Assembly (NCBI RefSeq): GCF_011170125.1
Contig: NZ_BLLN01000005.1
Span: 1,240,001-1,304,000 of the forward strand
Reading direction: 5' to 3'
Length of the DNA stretch: 64,000 bases
Source of the DNA: Streptomyces diastaticus subsp. diastaticus
GTDB lineage: Bacteria > Actinomycetota > Actinomycetes > Streptomycetales > Streptomycetaceae
Shown here: positions 32,674 through 40,103 of the stretch, in pieces
Position numbering within the stretch: position 1 is the stretch's first letter
How the letters are laid out: each line of letters opens with the position of its first letter
Notes under the pieces: model-generated
Databases searched by the model: none
The model's input: only the letters and a program-made list of their open reading frames with translations
Told to the model about the DNA's origin: nothing
Position numbers and translations under genes: made by a program

Positions 32674-33612
32674 ATGGCTCCGCGCACCACTGCCCTCCCC
32701 CTGCCCGAGCTGACCGGCACCACCGCGGTGGTCACGGGCGCCAACAGCGGCATCGGCGCCGCCACCACGCTGGCGCTGGCCAGGGGCGGCGCGCGGGTCG
32801 TGATGGCCTGCCGCGACCTCGGCAGGGCGGAGCGGACGGCGGCGGCCGTACGGCGGGCGGCGCCGAAGGCGGAGGTGCCACTGGTCCGGCTGGATCTGGC
32901 GGACCTCTCCTCGGTCGCCGAGGCCGCCGAGGAGATCGGCGAGACCTCCGGCGGCGGCGTCGGTCTGCTGATCAACAACGCGGGGGTGATGGCGCTGCCG
33001 GAGCGGCGCACCGCCGACGGTTTCGAGATGCAGTTCGGCACCAACCACCTGGGCCACTTCGCCCTCACCGCCCGGCTGCTGCCGTACCTGGGCGCCGGAG
33101 GACCCGCCCGCGTCGTGACGGTCTCCTCGCTCGCCCACCGGATGGGCCGCATCGACTTCGACAACCTCAACGCCGAGCACGGGTACGGCGCCTGGACCGC
33201 CTACGGCCGCTCCAAGCTGGCCAACCTGCTCTTCACCGCCGAACTGGCCCGCCGCGCCCGGCTCGCCGGACTCGGGCTGACCGCAGTCTCCGCCCACCCG
33301 GGGCTCGCCGCCACCGAACTGGGCCAGGCCGGGCCGAGGATGGCCGGGCGGGCCTGGGCGGCCCGGATGGAGCGGGCGACCCGGCTCTTCACCCAGCCGG
33401 CCTCCGCGGGCGCGCTGCCGGTCCTGCTGGCCGCCACCGACCCGGCCGCGCCGGACGGCGCCCACTACGGCCCGGCCGGGCCGCTGGAGTGCCGGGGCGG
33501 CGCGGGACCGGCCAGGCTGTCGGCCCGCGCCAAGGACCCGGTCACCGCACGCCGCCTGTGGGACGTCTCGGCCGCCCTGACCGGCGTCGGCCCGGGTCTG
33601 GAGCCCGCCTGA
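32674..33612 (+). CDS. Short-chain dehydrogenase/reductase (retinol-dehydrogenase-like)
   Basis: A 312-residue NAD(P)-dependent oxidoreductase. Cofactor motif TGANSGIG, NNAG in LLINNAGVMALP, catalytic Ser in VVTVSSLAHRMG, and YGRSK holding the catalytic Tyr and Lys. The long middle section (FGTNHLGHFALTARLLPYL) and C-terminal tail match the RDH/WW-domain oxidoreductase-like branch of classical SDRs. The basic residue in ACRDLGRAE after strand two suggests NADP preference. ATG 32674 has GGGAG about ten bases upstream. Substrate unknown; the gene stands alone. Confidence 0.92.
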   Translation: MAPRTTALPLPELTGTTAVVTGANSGIGAATTLALARGGARVVMACRDLGRAERTAAAVRRAAPKAEVPLVRLDLADLSSVAEAAEEIGETSGGGVGLLINNAGVMALPERRTADGFEMQFGTNHLGHFALTARLLPYLGAGGPARVVTVSSLAHRMGRIDFDNLNAEHGYGAWTAYGRSKLANLLFTAELARRARLAGLGLTAVSAHPGLAATELGQAGPRMAGRAWAARMERATRLFTQPASAGALPVLLAATDPAAPDGAHYGPAGPLECRGGAGPARLSARAKDPVTARRLWDVSAALTGVGPGLEPA

Positions 33613-33627
33613 CCGCGCCCGAGGCGG

Positions 33628-33756
33628 TCACCCGCCCCACCTGCCGCCTGAGCGCCGCCGGGCCTGGCGCGAGGCCAGGCCGAGCAGGGTGAGGAACACG
33701 CCCAGCGCGAGCAGGCCGCCGACCAGGGTCGCCGGCACCTGGACCAGAGCGCTCAC
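33628..33756 (-). CDS. Small single-span membrane protein, 42 residues
   Basis: VSALVQVPATLVGGLLALGV and LTLLGLASRQARRR form one membrane span followed by a positively charged tail, so the C-terminus should face the cytoplasm. GGGAGGT precedes the GTG at 33756. The preceding gene in its direction ends at 33920, behind a strong terminator. No known family; a plausible small membrane protein. Confidence 0.55.
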   Translation of the reverse strand: MSALVQVPATLVGGLLALGVFLTLLGLASRQARRRSGGRWGG

Positions 33757-33798
33757 GCCACCTCCCCCGCCGGGCCGGCACGCGCCGGCACCGTCCCT

Positions 33799-33831
33799 GG
33801 TGTGGTGCCCGGGCCGGCCGCACACCACACC
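33799..33831. repeat. Inverted repeat GGTGTGGTG / CACCACACC
   Basis: Nine-base arms separated by 15 bases, just upstream of the small membrane gene and next to a longer terminator hairpin. It may add a second stem to that terminator or be a control site. Confidence 0.4.
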
Positions 33832-33841
33832 TCGGCACGCA

Positions 33842-33880
33842 GGGGCCGGCCGGACACCTCCACGGTGTCCGGCCGGCCCC
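33842..33880. terminator. Strong hairpin terminator of the PRC-barrel gene
   Basis: GGGGCCGGCCGGACACC and its exact complement form a 17-bp stem with a 5-base loop, about 40 bp after the stop of the leftward PRC-barrel/DUF2382 gene. Confidence 0.85.
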
Positions 33881-33919
33881 TCGGCTGCCGGGTGGGCCCC
33901 CGGGGCCGGGACGGCGCCG

Positions 33920-34885
33920 TCAGCGGGTCGGGCCGCTGCGGCCGCCCTTCCAGTCGTCCTCCTCGCCGGAGGCGCCGGAAGTGCCGTCGTCGTACTGGAT
34001 CTCCTCCTTGCGGACGGTGTCGCTGACCTCGCGCTGCTCGGTGACCTTCTCGGTCTCCAGGCGCACCCGTTCGACGGGGACGGCCTCCTTGCGGACGACG
34101 GGGCGTTCGGCGTGGAGCGTCACCTCCGCCTCGGCCTCGCCGATCTCGGTCCCGCGTGTGCGGTCGCCTTCGCCGATGGGCTCGCGGACGAGGTGCACCT
34201 CCTCGTGGCTGACGGGGACGGTGGTGCTGACGTCCTCGGTCACGACCACCTTCCGCAGGCGGGCGCGGCCCACCTCCTGTTCCTCGGTGCCGACGCGCAG
34301 CTGCTCCTCGGAGCGCACCATCTCGTCGGCGTACGTGGCGCGTTCGTCGCCCATGTCGGCGCCGGAACGGCTCATCGCGGGCGACCCGGCCCCGGCTCCG
34401 GCCAGTGGCCGGTCCTCGGTGGGCCGGCCGGTCCCCTGACTGCGGCCGGCGGCCCCGGCGGCCCCGGCGGTGCCCGCGGCCGCGGCCTGGGTCCCGGTGC
34501 CGGTCTCCGAGGTGGTGTCGCCGCGGCCGCTCATCTCGTCGCCGGTCTTGCCGCTCGCGCCGCCCCGGGTGACCCCGTAGTGGGCGTACAGCTCGCGCTC
34601 CTCGGCGGCGTCGAGATGCTCGTCGGCATCGACGCGCGGGGCGTCCTTGATGGTGTCCTTGGCGTAGGCGAGGTGGAGTCCCTCGCCGTCGTGGCCCGCT
34701 CCGGCGAGCGGTACGAAGGTCTCCTTCATGCCGAACATGCCGGTCTTGACCGTGACCCACTCCGGCTTCCCCGTACCGTCGTCGAGGAAGACCTGTTCGA
34801 CACTGCCGACCTTGGCGCCGTCGCGGTCGTAGGCGGTCAGCCCCACCAGCTGATCGGTGGTGAGGAAGCTGTCACCTGCTGTCAT
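33920..34885 (-). CDS. PRC-barrel and DUF2382 (YsnF-like) stress protein
   Basis: A 321-residue protein with a PRC-barrel domain at about residues 5-85 (LVGLTAYDRDGAKVGSVEQV, WVTVKTGMFGMKETFVPL). A Gly/Ala/Thr-rich linker (about 110-185) leads to a DUF2382 domain at about 205-305 (EEQLRVGTEEQEVGRARLRK, HEEVHLVREPI, VTLHAERPVVRKEAVPVERV). Both domains occur together in actinobacterial and firmicute stress proteins of unknown mechanism (YsnF-like). ATG 34885 follows AAGGAG by ten bases. It is monocistronic between two strong terminators. Confidence 0.9.
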   Translation of the reverse strand: MTAGDSFLTTDQLVGLTAYDRDGAKVGSVEQVFLDDGTGKPEWVTVKTGMFGMKETFVPLAGAGHDGEGLHLAYAKDTIKDAPRVDADEHLDAAEERELYAHYGVTRGGASGKTGDEMSGRGDTTSETGTGTQAAAAGTAGAAGAAGRSQGTGRPTEDRPLAGAGAGSPAMSRSGADMGDERATYADEMVRSEEQLRVGTEEQEVGRARLRKVVVTEDVSTTVPVSHEEVHLVREPIGEGDRTRGTEIGEAEAEVTLHAERPVVRKEAVPVERVRLETEKVTEQREVSDTVRKEEIQYDDGTSGASGEEDDWKGGRSGPTR

Positions 34886-35158
34886 GTCGTGATCACTCCT
34901 TGGACGGCGCGTGGCGGAGGATTCCGGGAGCACCCCCAGGGGCCCACACACCCACGCCTCCATCGCGCACCCGGAACGCCGTCGCGGCAACCCGGGGCCG
35001 TGCGCCTCTCCTCTCCGGCGACCGGTGCCGTGCGGGCCGGAACGCGCCCGTGAGGCCCCAGGGAGGGCCGGGAGCCGGGCTCCGACGCCGCACGGCGTTA
35101 CTCCATTCGGGTGAATCCCTTCCGGGAGGCCGCACGCCGCCTCCGGGACGGGCACGGC
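34886..35158. other. Intergenic leader of the PRC-barrel gene
   Basis: No gene is supported. A less GC-rich island at 35096-35125 (GTTACTCCATTCGGGTGAAT) contains a small ATTC/GAAT dyad and probably marks the promoter, but I cannot assign a sigma factor with confidence. Confidence 0.4.
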
Positions 35159-35180
35159 GGAGCCGGGGCGCCCCGGCTCC
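35159..35180. terminator. Terminator after metE
   Basis: GGAGCCGGGGC and its complement abut to give a perfect 22-bp palindrome, 30 bp downstream of the metE stop on the minus strand. Confidence 0.65.
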
Positions 35181-35209
35181 TGCCGCTCCCCGTCAGGGGC
35201 GCCCTGCGG

Positions 35210-37528
35210 TCAGGAGGCGGTGAGCGCGGCCCGGACGGTACGGGCCGCGGCCACCAGGTTCTCCAGCGAGGCACGGGTCTCGGGCCAGCCGCGGGTCTTC
35301 AGGCCGCAGTCCGGGTTGGCCCAGAGGCGTTCGGCGGGGATGGCCGCCAGGCCTTCGCGGAGCAGGGCGGCGGCCTCCTCGGCGTCGGGGACGCGCGGCG
35401 AGTGGATGTCGTAGACGCCGGGGCCCGCCTCACGCGGATAGCCGTGGGCGGCCAGTTCGTGCGCGACCCGCATGTGGGAGCGGGCCGCCTCCAGGCTGAT
35501 GACATCGGCGTCGAGGTCGTCGATGGCCTGCACGATGTCGCCGAACTCCGCGTAGCACATGTGGGTGTGGATCTGGGTGCCCGGTGCCACCCCGCCCGTG
35601 GTGAGGCGGAAGGCCCGGGTGGCCCACCGGAGGTAGGCGGGCCGTCCGGCGGCGCGCAGCGGCAGGGTCTCGCGCAGCGCCGGCTCGTCGACCTGGATGA
35701 CCGGGGTACCGGCCGCCTCCAGGTCGGCGACCTCGTCGCGCAGGGCGAGGGCGACCTGCGCGGCGGTCTCCCCGAGCGGCTGGTCGTCCCGGACGAAGGA
35801 CCAGGCCAGCATGGTGACGGGCCCGGTCAGCATCCCCTTGACCGGCCGGCCGGTGAGCGACTGGGCGTACGCCGTCCAGCGCACCGTCATCGGCGCGGGA
35901 CGGGAAACGTCCCCGGCGAGGACCGGGGGGCGGACGTACCGCGTGCCGTACGACTGGACCCAGCCGTGCCGGGTGGCGAGGTAGCCGGTGAGCTGTTCGG
36001 CGAAGTACTGGACCATGTCGTTGCGCTCGGCCTCGCCGTGCACCAGGACGTCGATCCCGGCCTTCTCTTGGAAGGCGATCACCTCGGCGATCTCGGCGGC
36101 GATGCGCTCCTCGTACCCGGCCGTGTCGATCCGGCCCGCGCGCAGGTCGGCGCGGGCCGCGCGGACCTCGCCGGTCTGCGGGAACGAGCCGACGGTGGTG
36201 GTCGGCAGCAGCGGCAGCCCGAGCCGCTCCCGCTGGGCCGCGGCCCGCTGCGGGTACGGCTGGGACCGGCGGGCGTCGGCCCCGGTGACGGCGGCGGTCC
36301 GGGCGCGGACGGCCGGGTCCCGGGTGAGCGGGGAGTTCGCGCGGGAGGCGAGGTCGGCGCGGTTGGCGGCGATCTCGGCGGCGATGGCGCCGGTGCCGTG
36401 GGCGAGGCCCGTGGCGAGGGTCGCGACCTCGGCGGTCTTCTGCCGGGCGAAGGCGAGCCAGCGCAGGACCCGCGGGTCGATGTCGCGTTCCGGCGCGGTG
36501 TCGAGCGGAACGTGCAGCAGGGAGCAGGAGGCGGCCACGTCGACGCGGTCGGCGAGACCGAGCAGGGTGGCGAGGGTGGCCAGGGACTTCTCGAGGTCGT
36601 TGATCCAGATGTTGCGGCCGTCGACGACACCGGCGACGAGCCGCTTGCCGGGCAGGCCGCCGACGGCGGCGAGGTCGTCGAGGTTGGCGGCGGCGGCCTC
36701 GGTGAAGTCCAGCGCCAGCCCCTCGACCGGCGCCTTGGCCAGCACCGGCAGCGCCTCGCCGAGCCGGTCGAAGTACGAGGCGACCAGCAGCCTGGGCCGG
36801 TCGGTGAGGGCGCCGAGGTCGCGGTAGGCGCGGGCGGCCGCGTTCAGCTCGGCCGGGGTGCGGTCCTGGGCGAGGGCGGGCTCGTCGAGCTGCGCCCACG
36901 CCGCGCCGGCGGCCCGCAGGTCGGCCAGGACCTCGGCGTAGACCGGGAGCAGCCGGTCGAGCAGGGTCAGCGGCTCGAAGCCGGCGGCGACCCCGGGGGC
37001 GGGCTTGGCGAGCAGGAGGTAGGTGACGGGGCCGACGAGGACCGGGCGGGCGGTGTGGCCGAGCGTGAGGGCCTCGGTCAGCTCGGCGACCTGCTTGGCG
37101 GAGTCGGCGCTGAAGACGGTGTCCGGGCCCAGCTCGGGCACCAGGTAGTGGTAGTTGGTGTCGAACCACTTGGTCATCTCCAGCGGCGCGACCTCCTGGG
37201 TGCCGCGCGCCATGGCGAAGTACCCGTCGAGCGGGTCGGCGTCGACGGCGGCCCGGTGGCGCGCGGGGACGGCGCCGACCATGACGCTGGTGTCGAGGAC
37301 GTGGTCGTAGTACGAGAAGTCGCCGGTGGGCACCTCGTCGATGCCGGCCCCGGCGAGCTGGGCCCAGTTGGCCCGGCGCAGCCCGGTCGCCGTCTCCTGG
37401 AGGGCGCCGGCGGTGACGCGGCCCTTCCAGTAGCCCTCGACCGCCTTCTTCAGTTCCCGGTGCTGTCCCTGGCGGGGGTAGCCGTACACGGTCGGCCGTG
37501 CTGCCGCGGCCGCGGACTTCGCTGTCAC
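35210..37528 (-). CDS. metE: Cobalamin-independent methionine synthase
   Basis: A 772-residue enzyme that transfers the methyl group of 5-methyltetrahydropteroyl-triglutamate to homocysteine. Two TIM-barrel halves are visible: the N-terminal half begins [20 protein letters not shown], and the catalytic half begins [13 protein letters not shown]. Zinc ligands lie in [13 protein letters not shown] (His and Cys), a downstream Glu, and [12 protein letters not shown] (Cys); VDEPALRE binds homocysteine. GTG at 37528 has GAAGGAG six bases upstream. A cobalamin riboswitch sits in the leader, so expression should fall when B12 allows MetH to work. It supplies the last step after MetX/MetY at 19.6-22.1 kb. 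Confidence 0.97.
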   Translation of the reverse strand: MTAKSAAAAARPTVYGYPRQGQHRELKKAVEGYWKGRVTAGALQETATGLRRANWAQLAGAGIDEVPTGDFSYYDHVLDTSVMVGAVPARHRAAVDADPLDGYFAMARGTQEVAPLEMTKWFDTNYHYLVPELGPDTVFSADSAKQVAELTEALTLGHTARPVLVGPVTYLLLAKPAPGVAAGFEPLTLLDRLLPVYAEVLADLRAAGAAWAQLDEPALAQDRTPAELNAAARAYRDLGALTDRPRLLVASYFDRLGEALPVLAKAPVEGLALDFTEAAAANLDDLAAVGGLPGKRLVAGVVDGRNIWINDLEKSLATLATLLGLADRVDVAASCSLLHVPLDTAPERDIDPRVLRWLAFARQKTAEVATLATGLAHGTGAIAAEIAANRADLASRANSPLTRDPAVRARTAAVTGADARRSQPYPQRAAAQRERLGLPLLPTTTVGSFPQTGEVRAARADLRAGRIDTAGYEERIAAEIAEVIAFQEKAGIDVLVHGEAERNDMVQYFAEQLTGYLATRHGWVQSYGTRYVRPPVLAGDVSRPAPMTVRWTAYAQSLTGRPVKGMLTGPVTMLAWSFVRDDQPLGETAAQVALALRDEVADLEAAGTPVIQVDEPALRETLPLRAAGRPAYLRWATRAFRLTTGGVAPGTQIHTHMCYAEFGDIVQAIDDLDADVISLEAARSHMRVAHELAAHGYPREAGPGVYDIHSPRVPDAEEAAALLREGLAAIPAERLWANPDCGLKTRGWPETRASLENLVAAARTVRAALTAS

Positions 37529-37707
37529 GGAACTCTCCTTCGCGAGACGTCTCCTGCATCCCGGCCACGGGACGCGAGCGCGAAGGGACGACGGACCGGA
37601 CGGCGGGGGTCCGCGCCCCGGGGGCGCGCCCGTCCGTCCGCTCTGTGCTCCTCCGACCCGCCCACGAGGTCACCGGGATGTCCGCACACGGATGTCGCGT
37701 GCGGGCA

Positions 37708-37912
37708 ACGGGCAGGTCTTCGGACTCGCGGGCACGTCCGCCGAAGGCGGACACCTACTGGCCGTCGCTTCCCGGACCCGTTCCCCGGACCCAGTGCGTA
37801 TGACGGCGTTCGTTCCCACTCACCGCTGCGGGGCAGTCCCGGATTCCCACCGGGTTCCCTCTTGCGACGCCCCGTCTGGCGGACGGGGCGAACCAGCTGC
37901 ACGGGGCAGCCT
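37708..37912 (-). ncRNA. Cobalamin riboswitch in the metE leader
   Basis: Read on the minus strand, the leader contains the conserved core in order: GGGAACCCGGTGGGAATCC, GGACTGCCCCGCAGCGGT, later GGGAAGCGACGGCCAGTAGG, and the B12 box AGTCCGAAGACCTGCC (37711-37726). About 180 nt separate the B12 box from the metE start. A GC hairpin (GCGCCCC-GGGGGCGC as read on the plus strand, near 37613-37627) may be part of the expression platform. B12 binding should switch metE off. Confidence 0.93.
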
Positions 37913-38026
37913 AGCCGGGGGCGGGGGCCTCGCGGGGGTGGGTGTTCACATGGCGGGACGCGGGGGCGCTGCAGGCGTTCCCGCATCTCCTCCCGGGGCA
38001 CCAGCGGGGCGAGCCGCCCGGGACGT

Positions 38027-38323
38027 GACGACCTGCCGCAGATCCGGCAGATCCTCATCGACACCCAGCGGAACGTGTACTCCGGGGTGACCGAGGACGA
38101 GGAGTTCCGGCAGCGGTTCCCGTGGTTCGTGGACCACTGGGGCGGGCACCCGGGGTTCTCCTGCGTGATCGCCCGCGACGGGGACGAGGTGGCGGGGTTC
38201 GCCTACGGTGCCCCCGGCACGGAGGGCCGCGAGTGGTGGCGTAAGCACCTGGACGAGGCGCCGGAGCGGGCCCGGACGTTCCACCTCTCGGAGCTGATGG
38301 TGCGCGAGCTGCCGCTGCCCTGA
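38027..38323 (+). pseudogene. GNAT acetyltransferase fragment, truncated at both ends
   Basis: The frame reads DDLPQIRQILIDTQRNVYSG, GFSCVIARDGDEVAGFAYG, then RARTFHLSELMV and ends abruptly RELPLP. In GNAT proteins the beta-4 strand ending ELMV is followed by the acetyl-CoA loop (R/Q-x-x-G-x-G/A), which is missing here. No start codon with a ribosome site lies upstream in frame. About 95 residues of a normal ~180-230-residue protein remain. Confidence 0.65.
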
Positions 38324-38338
38324 GCCCTGAACACGTGA

Positions 38339-38368
38339 CGAGGGCACCCCGGCGACGGGGCGCCCCTC
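38339..38368. terminator. Imperfect hairpin, probable terminator
   Basis: GAGGGCACCCC and GGGGCGCCCCTC can pair with mismatches, between the acetyltransferase remnant and the leftward 34-codon reading frame. Confidence 0.4.
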
Positions 38369-38389
38369 GGCGCGAGCGGGTGGCGACGG

Positions 38390-38494
38390 TCAGCAGGTGA
38401 CCGTTTCCTTCCAGGCCTGGAGGCCCGAGGTCCGGTGGTACAGGTACGCGCCCTTGCGCAGGGTGGTGCACTTGCTGCCGCGGCCGGCCGTCAC
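38390..38494 (-). CDS. 34-residue coupled ORF or C-terminal remnant of a secreted protein
   Basis: The GTG overlaps the stop of the FAD monooxygenase (GTGA). The product reads VTAGRGSKCTTLRKGAYLYH and ends QAWKETVTC. The two cysteines and the aromatic pattern resemble the tail of small secreted SH3-like proteins of streptomycetes, so this could be a remnant that now happens to be coupled to the monooxygenase. Evidence for translation is only the overlap. Confidence 0.3.
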   Translation of the reverse strand: MTAGRGSKCTTLRKGAYLYHRTSGLQAWKETVTC

Positions 38495-39648
38495 GCCGCC
38501 CCGTCCTGCCACCCCCCGCTCATCATCGCCGCCAGCCGCCGGGCCGCGTCCGGGCCGAAGCACAGCTCCAGGCTCTCGGCCGACTCGCGGGCGGCGCGCT
38601 CGCCGCGGGGGAAGAGGGCCGCCTCGTACGTGGCGAGGGCGCGCTCGGGGTCCTGCGGACGGGCCAGCAGAGCCGCGGCGAGTTCGGCGCCGTCGAGCAT
38701 GGCGAGGTTGGCGCCCTCCCCGGCGAACGGGGACATGAGGTGGGCGGCGTCGCCGAGCAGGGTGACGCCGGGAGCGCGCTCCCAGCGGTGGCCGACGGGC
38801 AGGGCGTGGACGGGACGGGCGACGAGCGGGCCGTCGCCGTCGGCGAGGAGGGAGCGCAGGCCCTCGTCCCAGCCGTCGAAGTGGGCGAGCACCCGGCGGC
38901 GGGCGGCGGCCCGGTCGGCGAGGCCGAGGGAGTCCAGCAGCTCGGCGGGGCAGCGCAGGGCGACGTAGGTGTGCAGGCGGGCGCCCGGTTCGCGGTGGGC
39001 GAGGAGGCCCTTGCCCTGGTCGAGGGCGAAGAGCAGGCCGGAGCCGACGAGGGCGGCGGCACGGGGATGGCGGCGGTCGGCGTCGGTCAGGTCGGCCTCG
39101 ACGAAGCTGACGCCCGTGTAGGCCGGGGCGGCGTCCGAGACCAGGGGGCGCACGCGCGACCAGGCTCCGTCGGCGCCGACGAGGAGGTCGGTGGTGAGAG
39201 TGGTGCCGTCGGCGAGGCGGACCTCGTGGCGGCCGCCTCCGAGCGGGGTGGCGGCGGTGACCTGGGCGCCCCAGCGGACCGTTCCGGCGGGCAGCGCGTC
39301 GAGCAGCAGGTCGCGCAGGGCCGCGCGGTGGACCTCGGGCCGGCCCCCCTCGGCGTCGTCGGCGTGGTGGACGGTGGCGTGCCGGTCCAGGACGCGCGTG
39401 GCCTCACCGCCGGGCTGCACCAGGCGGCGGAACCCCTCGTACAGCCCGGCCTCGCGCAAGGCCGCCTGGGCGGTGTCCTCGTGCAGGTCGAGCATGCCGC
39501 CCTGGGAGCGGGCGTCGCGGTCGGCGTCGCGGTCGAGGACGGTGCAGCCCACGCCGTGCAGGGCCAGGACGCGGGCGAGGGTGAGCCCGCCGAGCCCGGC
39601 GCCGACGACGAGGAGGGGGTGGTGCTCGGGTATGGGGGCGGTGGTCAC
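38491..39648 (-). CDS. FAD-dependent monooxygenase (class A, TetX-like)
   Basis: A 385-residue flavoprotein hydroxylase. FAD-binding GxGxxG in VVGAGLGGLTLARVLALHG, DG motif in LVGADGAWSRVRPLV, and GD motif in VTLLGDAAHLMSPFAGEGAN. A TetX-like signature QGGMLDLHEDTAQAAL follows the first strand pair. Relatives hydroxylate aromatic compounds, including tetracyclines and other polyketides, with NAD(P)H and O2. GTG 39648 follows AAGGAG by five bases. The region upstream carries a palindrome and four 15-bp repeats, suggesting a regulated promoter. The natural substrate is unknown; a role in drug inactivation is possible but not shown. Confidence 0.92.
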   Translation of the reverse strand: MTTAPIPEHHPLLVVGAGLGGLTLARVLALHGVGCTVLDRDADRDARSQGGMLDLHEDTAQAALREAGLYEGFRRLVQPGGEATRVLDRHATVHHADDAEGGRPEVHRAALRDLLLDALPAGTVRWGAQVTAATPLGGGRHEVRLADGTTLTTDLLVGADGAWSRVRPLVSDAAPAYTGVSFVEADLTDADRRHPRAAALVGSGLLFALDQGKGLLAHREPGARLHTYVALRCPAELLDSLGLADRAAARRRVLAHFDGWDEGLRSLLADGDGPLVARPVHALPVGHRWERAPGVTLLGDAAHLMSPFAGEGANLAMLDGAELAAALLARPQDPERALATYEAALFPRGERAARESAESLELCFGPDAARRLAAMMSGGWQDGAA

Positions 39649-39747
39649 GGTGACTCCTTGGGGGCTCGCGGGCACGGGGCGGGGAGAGCGCGGCGGCCGG
39701 GGCGGGAGAGCTGAATCCCTGGGGGCCGTCGTCACGACTCCACCGTA

Positions 39748-39799
39748 ACGAACGCGTTCGTCGCGAACAAGTACGACACGAACAGGTGCGACACGAACA
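39748..39799. repeat. Four 15-bp tandem repeats with a 14-bp palindrome
   Basis: CGAAC(A/G) recurs at 39749, 39764, 39779 and 39794, exactly 15 bp apart; the units around it are similar (GACACGAACAGGTGC and relatives). The first copy lies inside ACGAACGCGTTCGT (39748-39761), a perfect palindrome. The block is AT-richer than its surroundings and sits about 100 bp upstream of the monooxygenase start and 300 bp before the secreted beta-helix gene. It looks like a multi-site operator. Confidence 0.6.
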
Positions 39800-39977
39800 C
39801 GATCCTCACGTCGCGAAGGCGCCGCCGGAGCGCCCACCCGCGCCTCAGGGCCGCCGTGCACCGCTCCACGGGAAAAGCGGAGGCCAGGGGTCGCACGCTC
39901 CCTCGCGGGCCCGGCGCGCCACGCCCCTTCACTTCCTGACGCCACGGCCGCACTTCCTTCACGTCTTGCGACAACTC

Positions 39978-40039
39978 TTGACGCCTCAGGTTTCCGGGAG
40001 AACCATCACCCCCCATGGAGAGCGCTCTCAGGCGCTCTC
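39978..40039 (+). promoter_or_regulatory. Promoter and LacI-type operator of the beta-helix gene
   Basis: TTGACG (39978-39983) with a 17-bp spacer and AACCAT (40001-40006) is a possible promoter. Just downstream, GAGAGCGCTCTC (40018-40029) is a perfect 12-bp palindrome with the central CG typical of LacI/GalR-family sites, close to the CebR-type TGGGAGCGCTCCCA. GCGCTCTC is repeated 10 bp later. Position over the start of transcription fits repression by a sugar-responsive regulator. Confidence 0.55.
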
Positions 40040-40103
40040 CCGCCTTTCCCTGTGGTCACTCGCTCCTGCCCTCCCCCCACTTCGACAGCTCAGGAGAGCC
40101 GAC

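Noticed and set aside
34886..35110. SigB-type promoter for the PRC-barrel stress gene
   Set aside because: The AT-richer island does not match a GTTT...GGGTAT pair at acceptable spacing; left unassigned.
37692..38090. Open frames overlapping the metE leader on the plus strand
   Set aside because: They lie opposite the riboswitch and have no homology or start signals.
35111..38323. Very long open frame on the plus strand (over 1000 codons) opposite metE
   Set aside because: It is the mirror of metE in a GC-rich genome: composition is Gly/Val/Ala/Asp-rich, with no domain and no ribosome site. Only its last ~95 codons (GNAT fragment) carry real signal.
39748..39799. CRISPR array
   Set aside because: Units are 15 bp, contiguous and imperfect, with no spacers and no cas genes.
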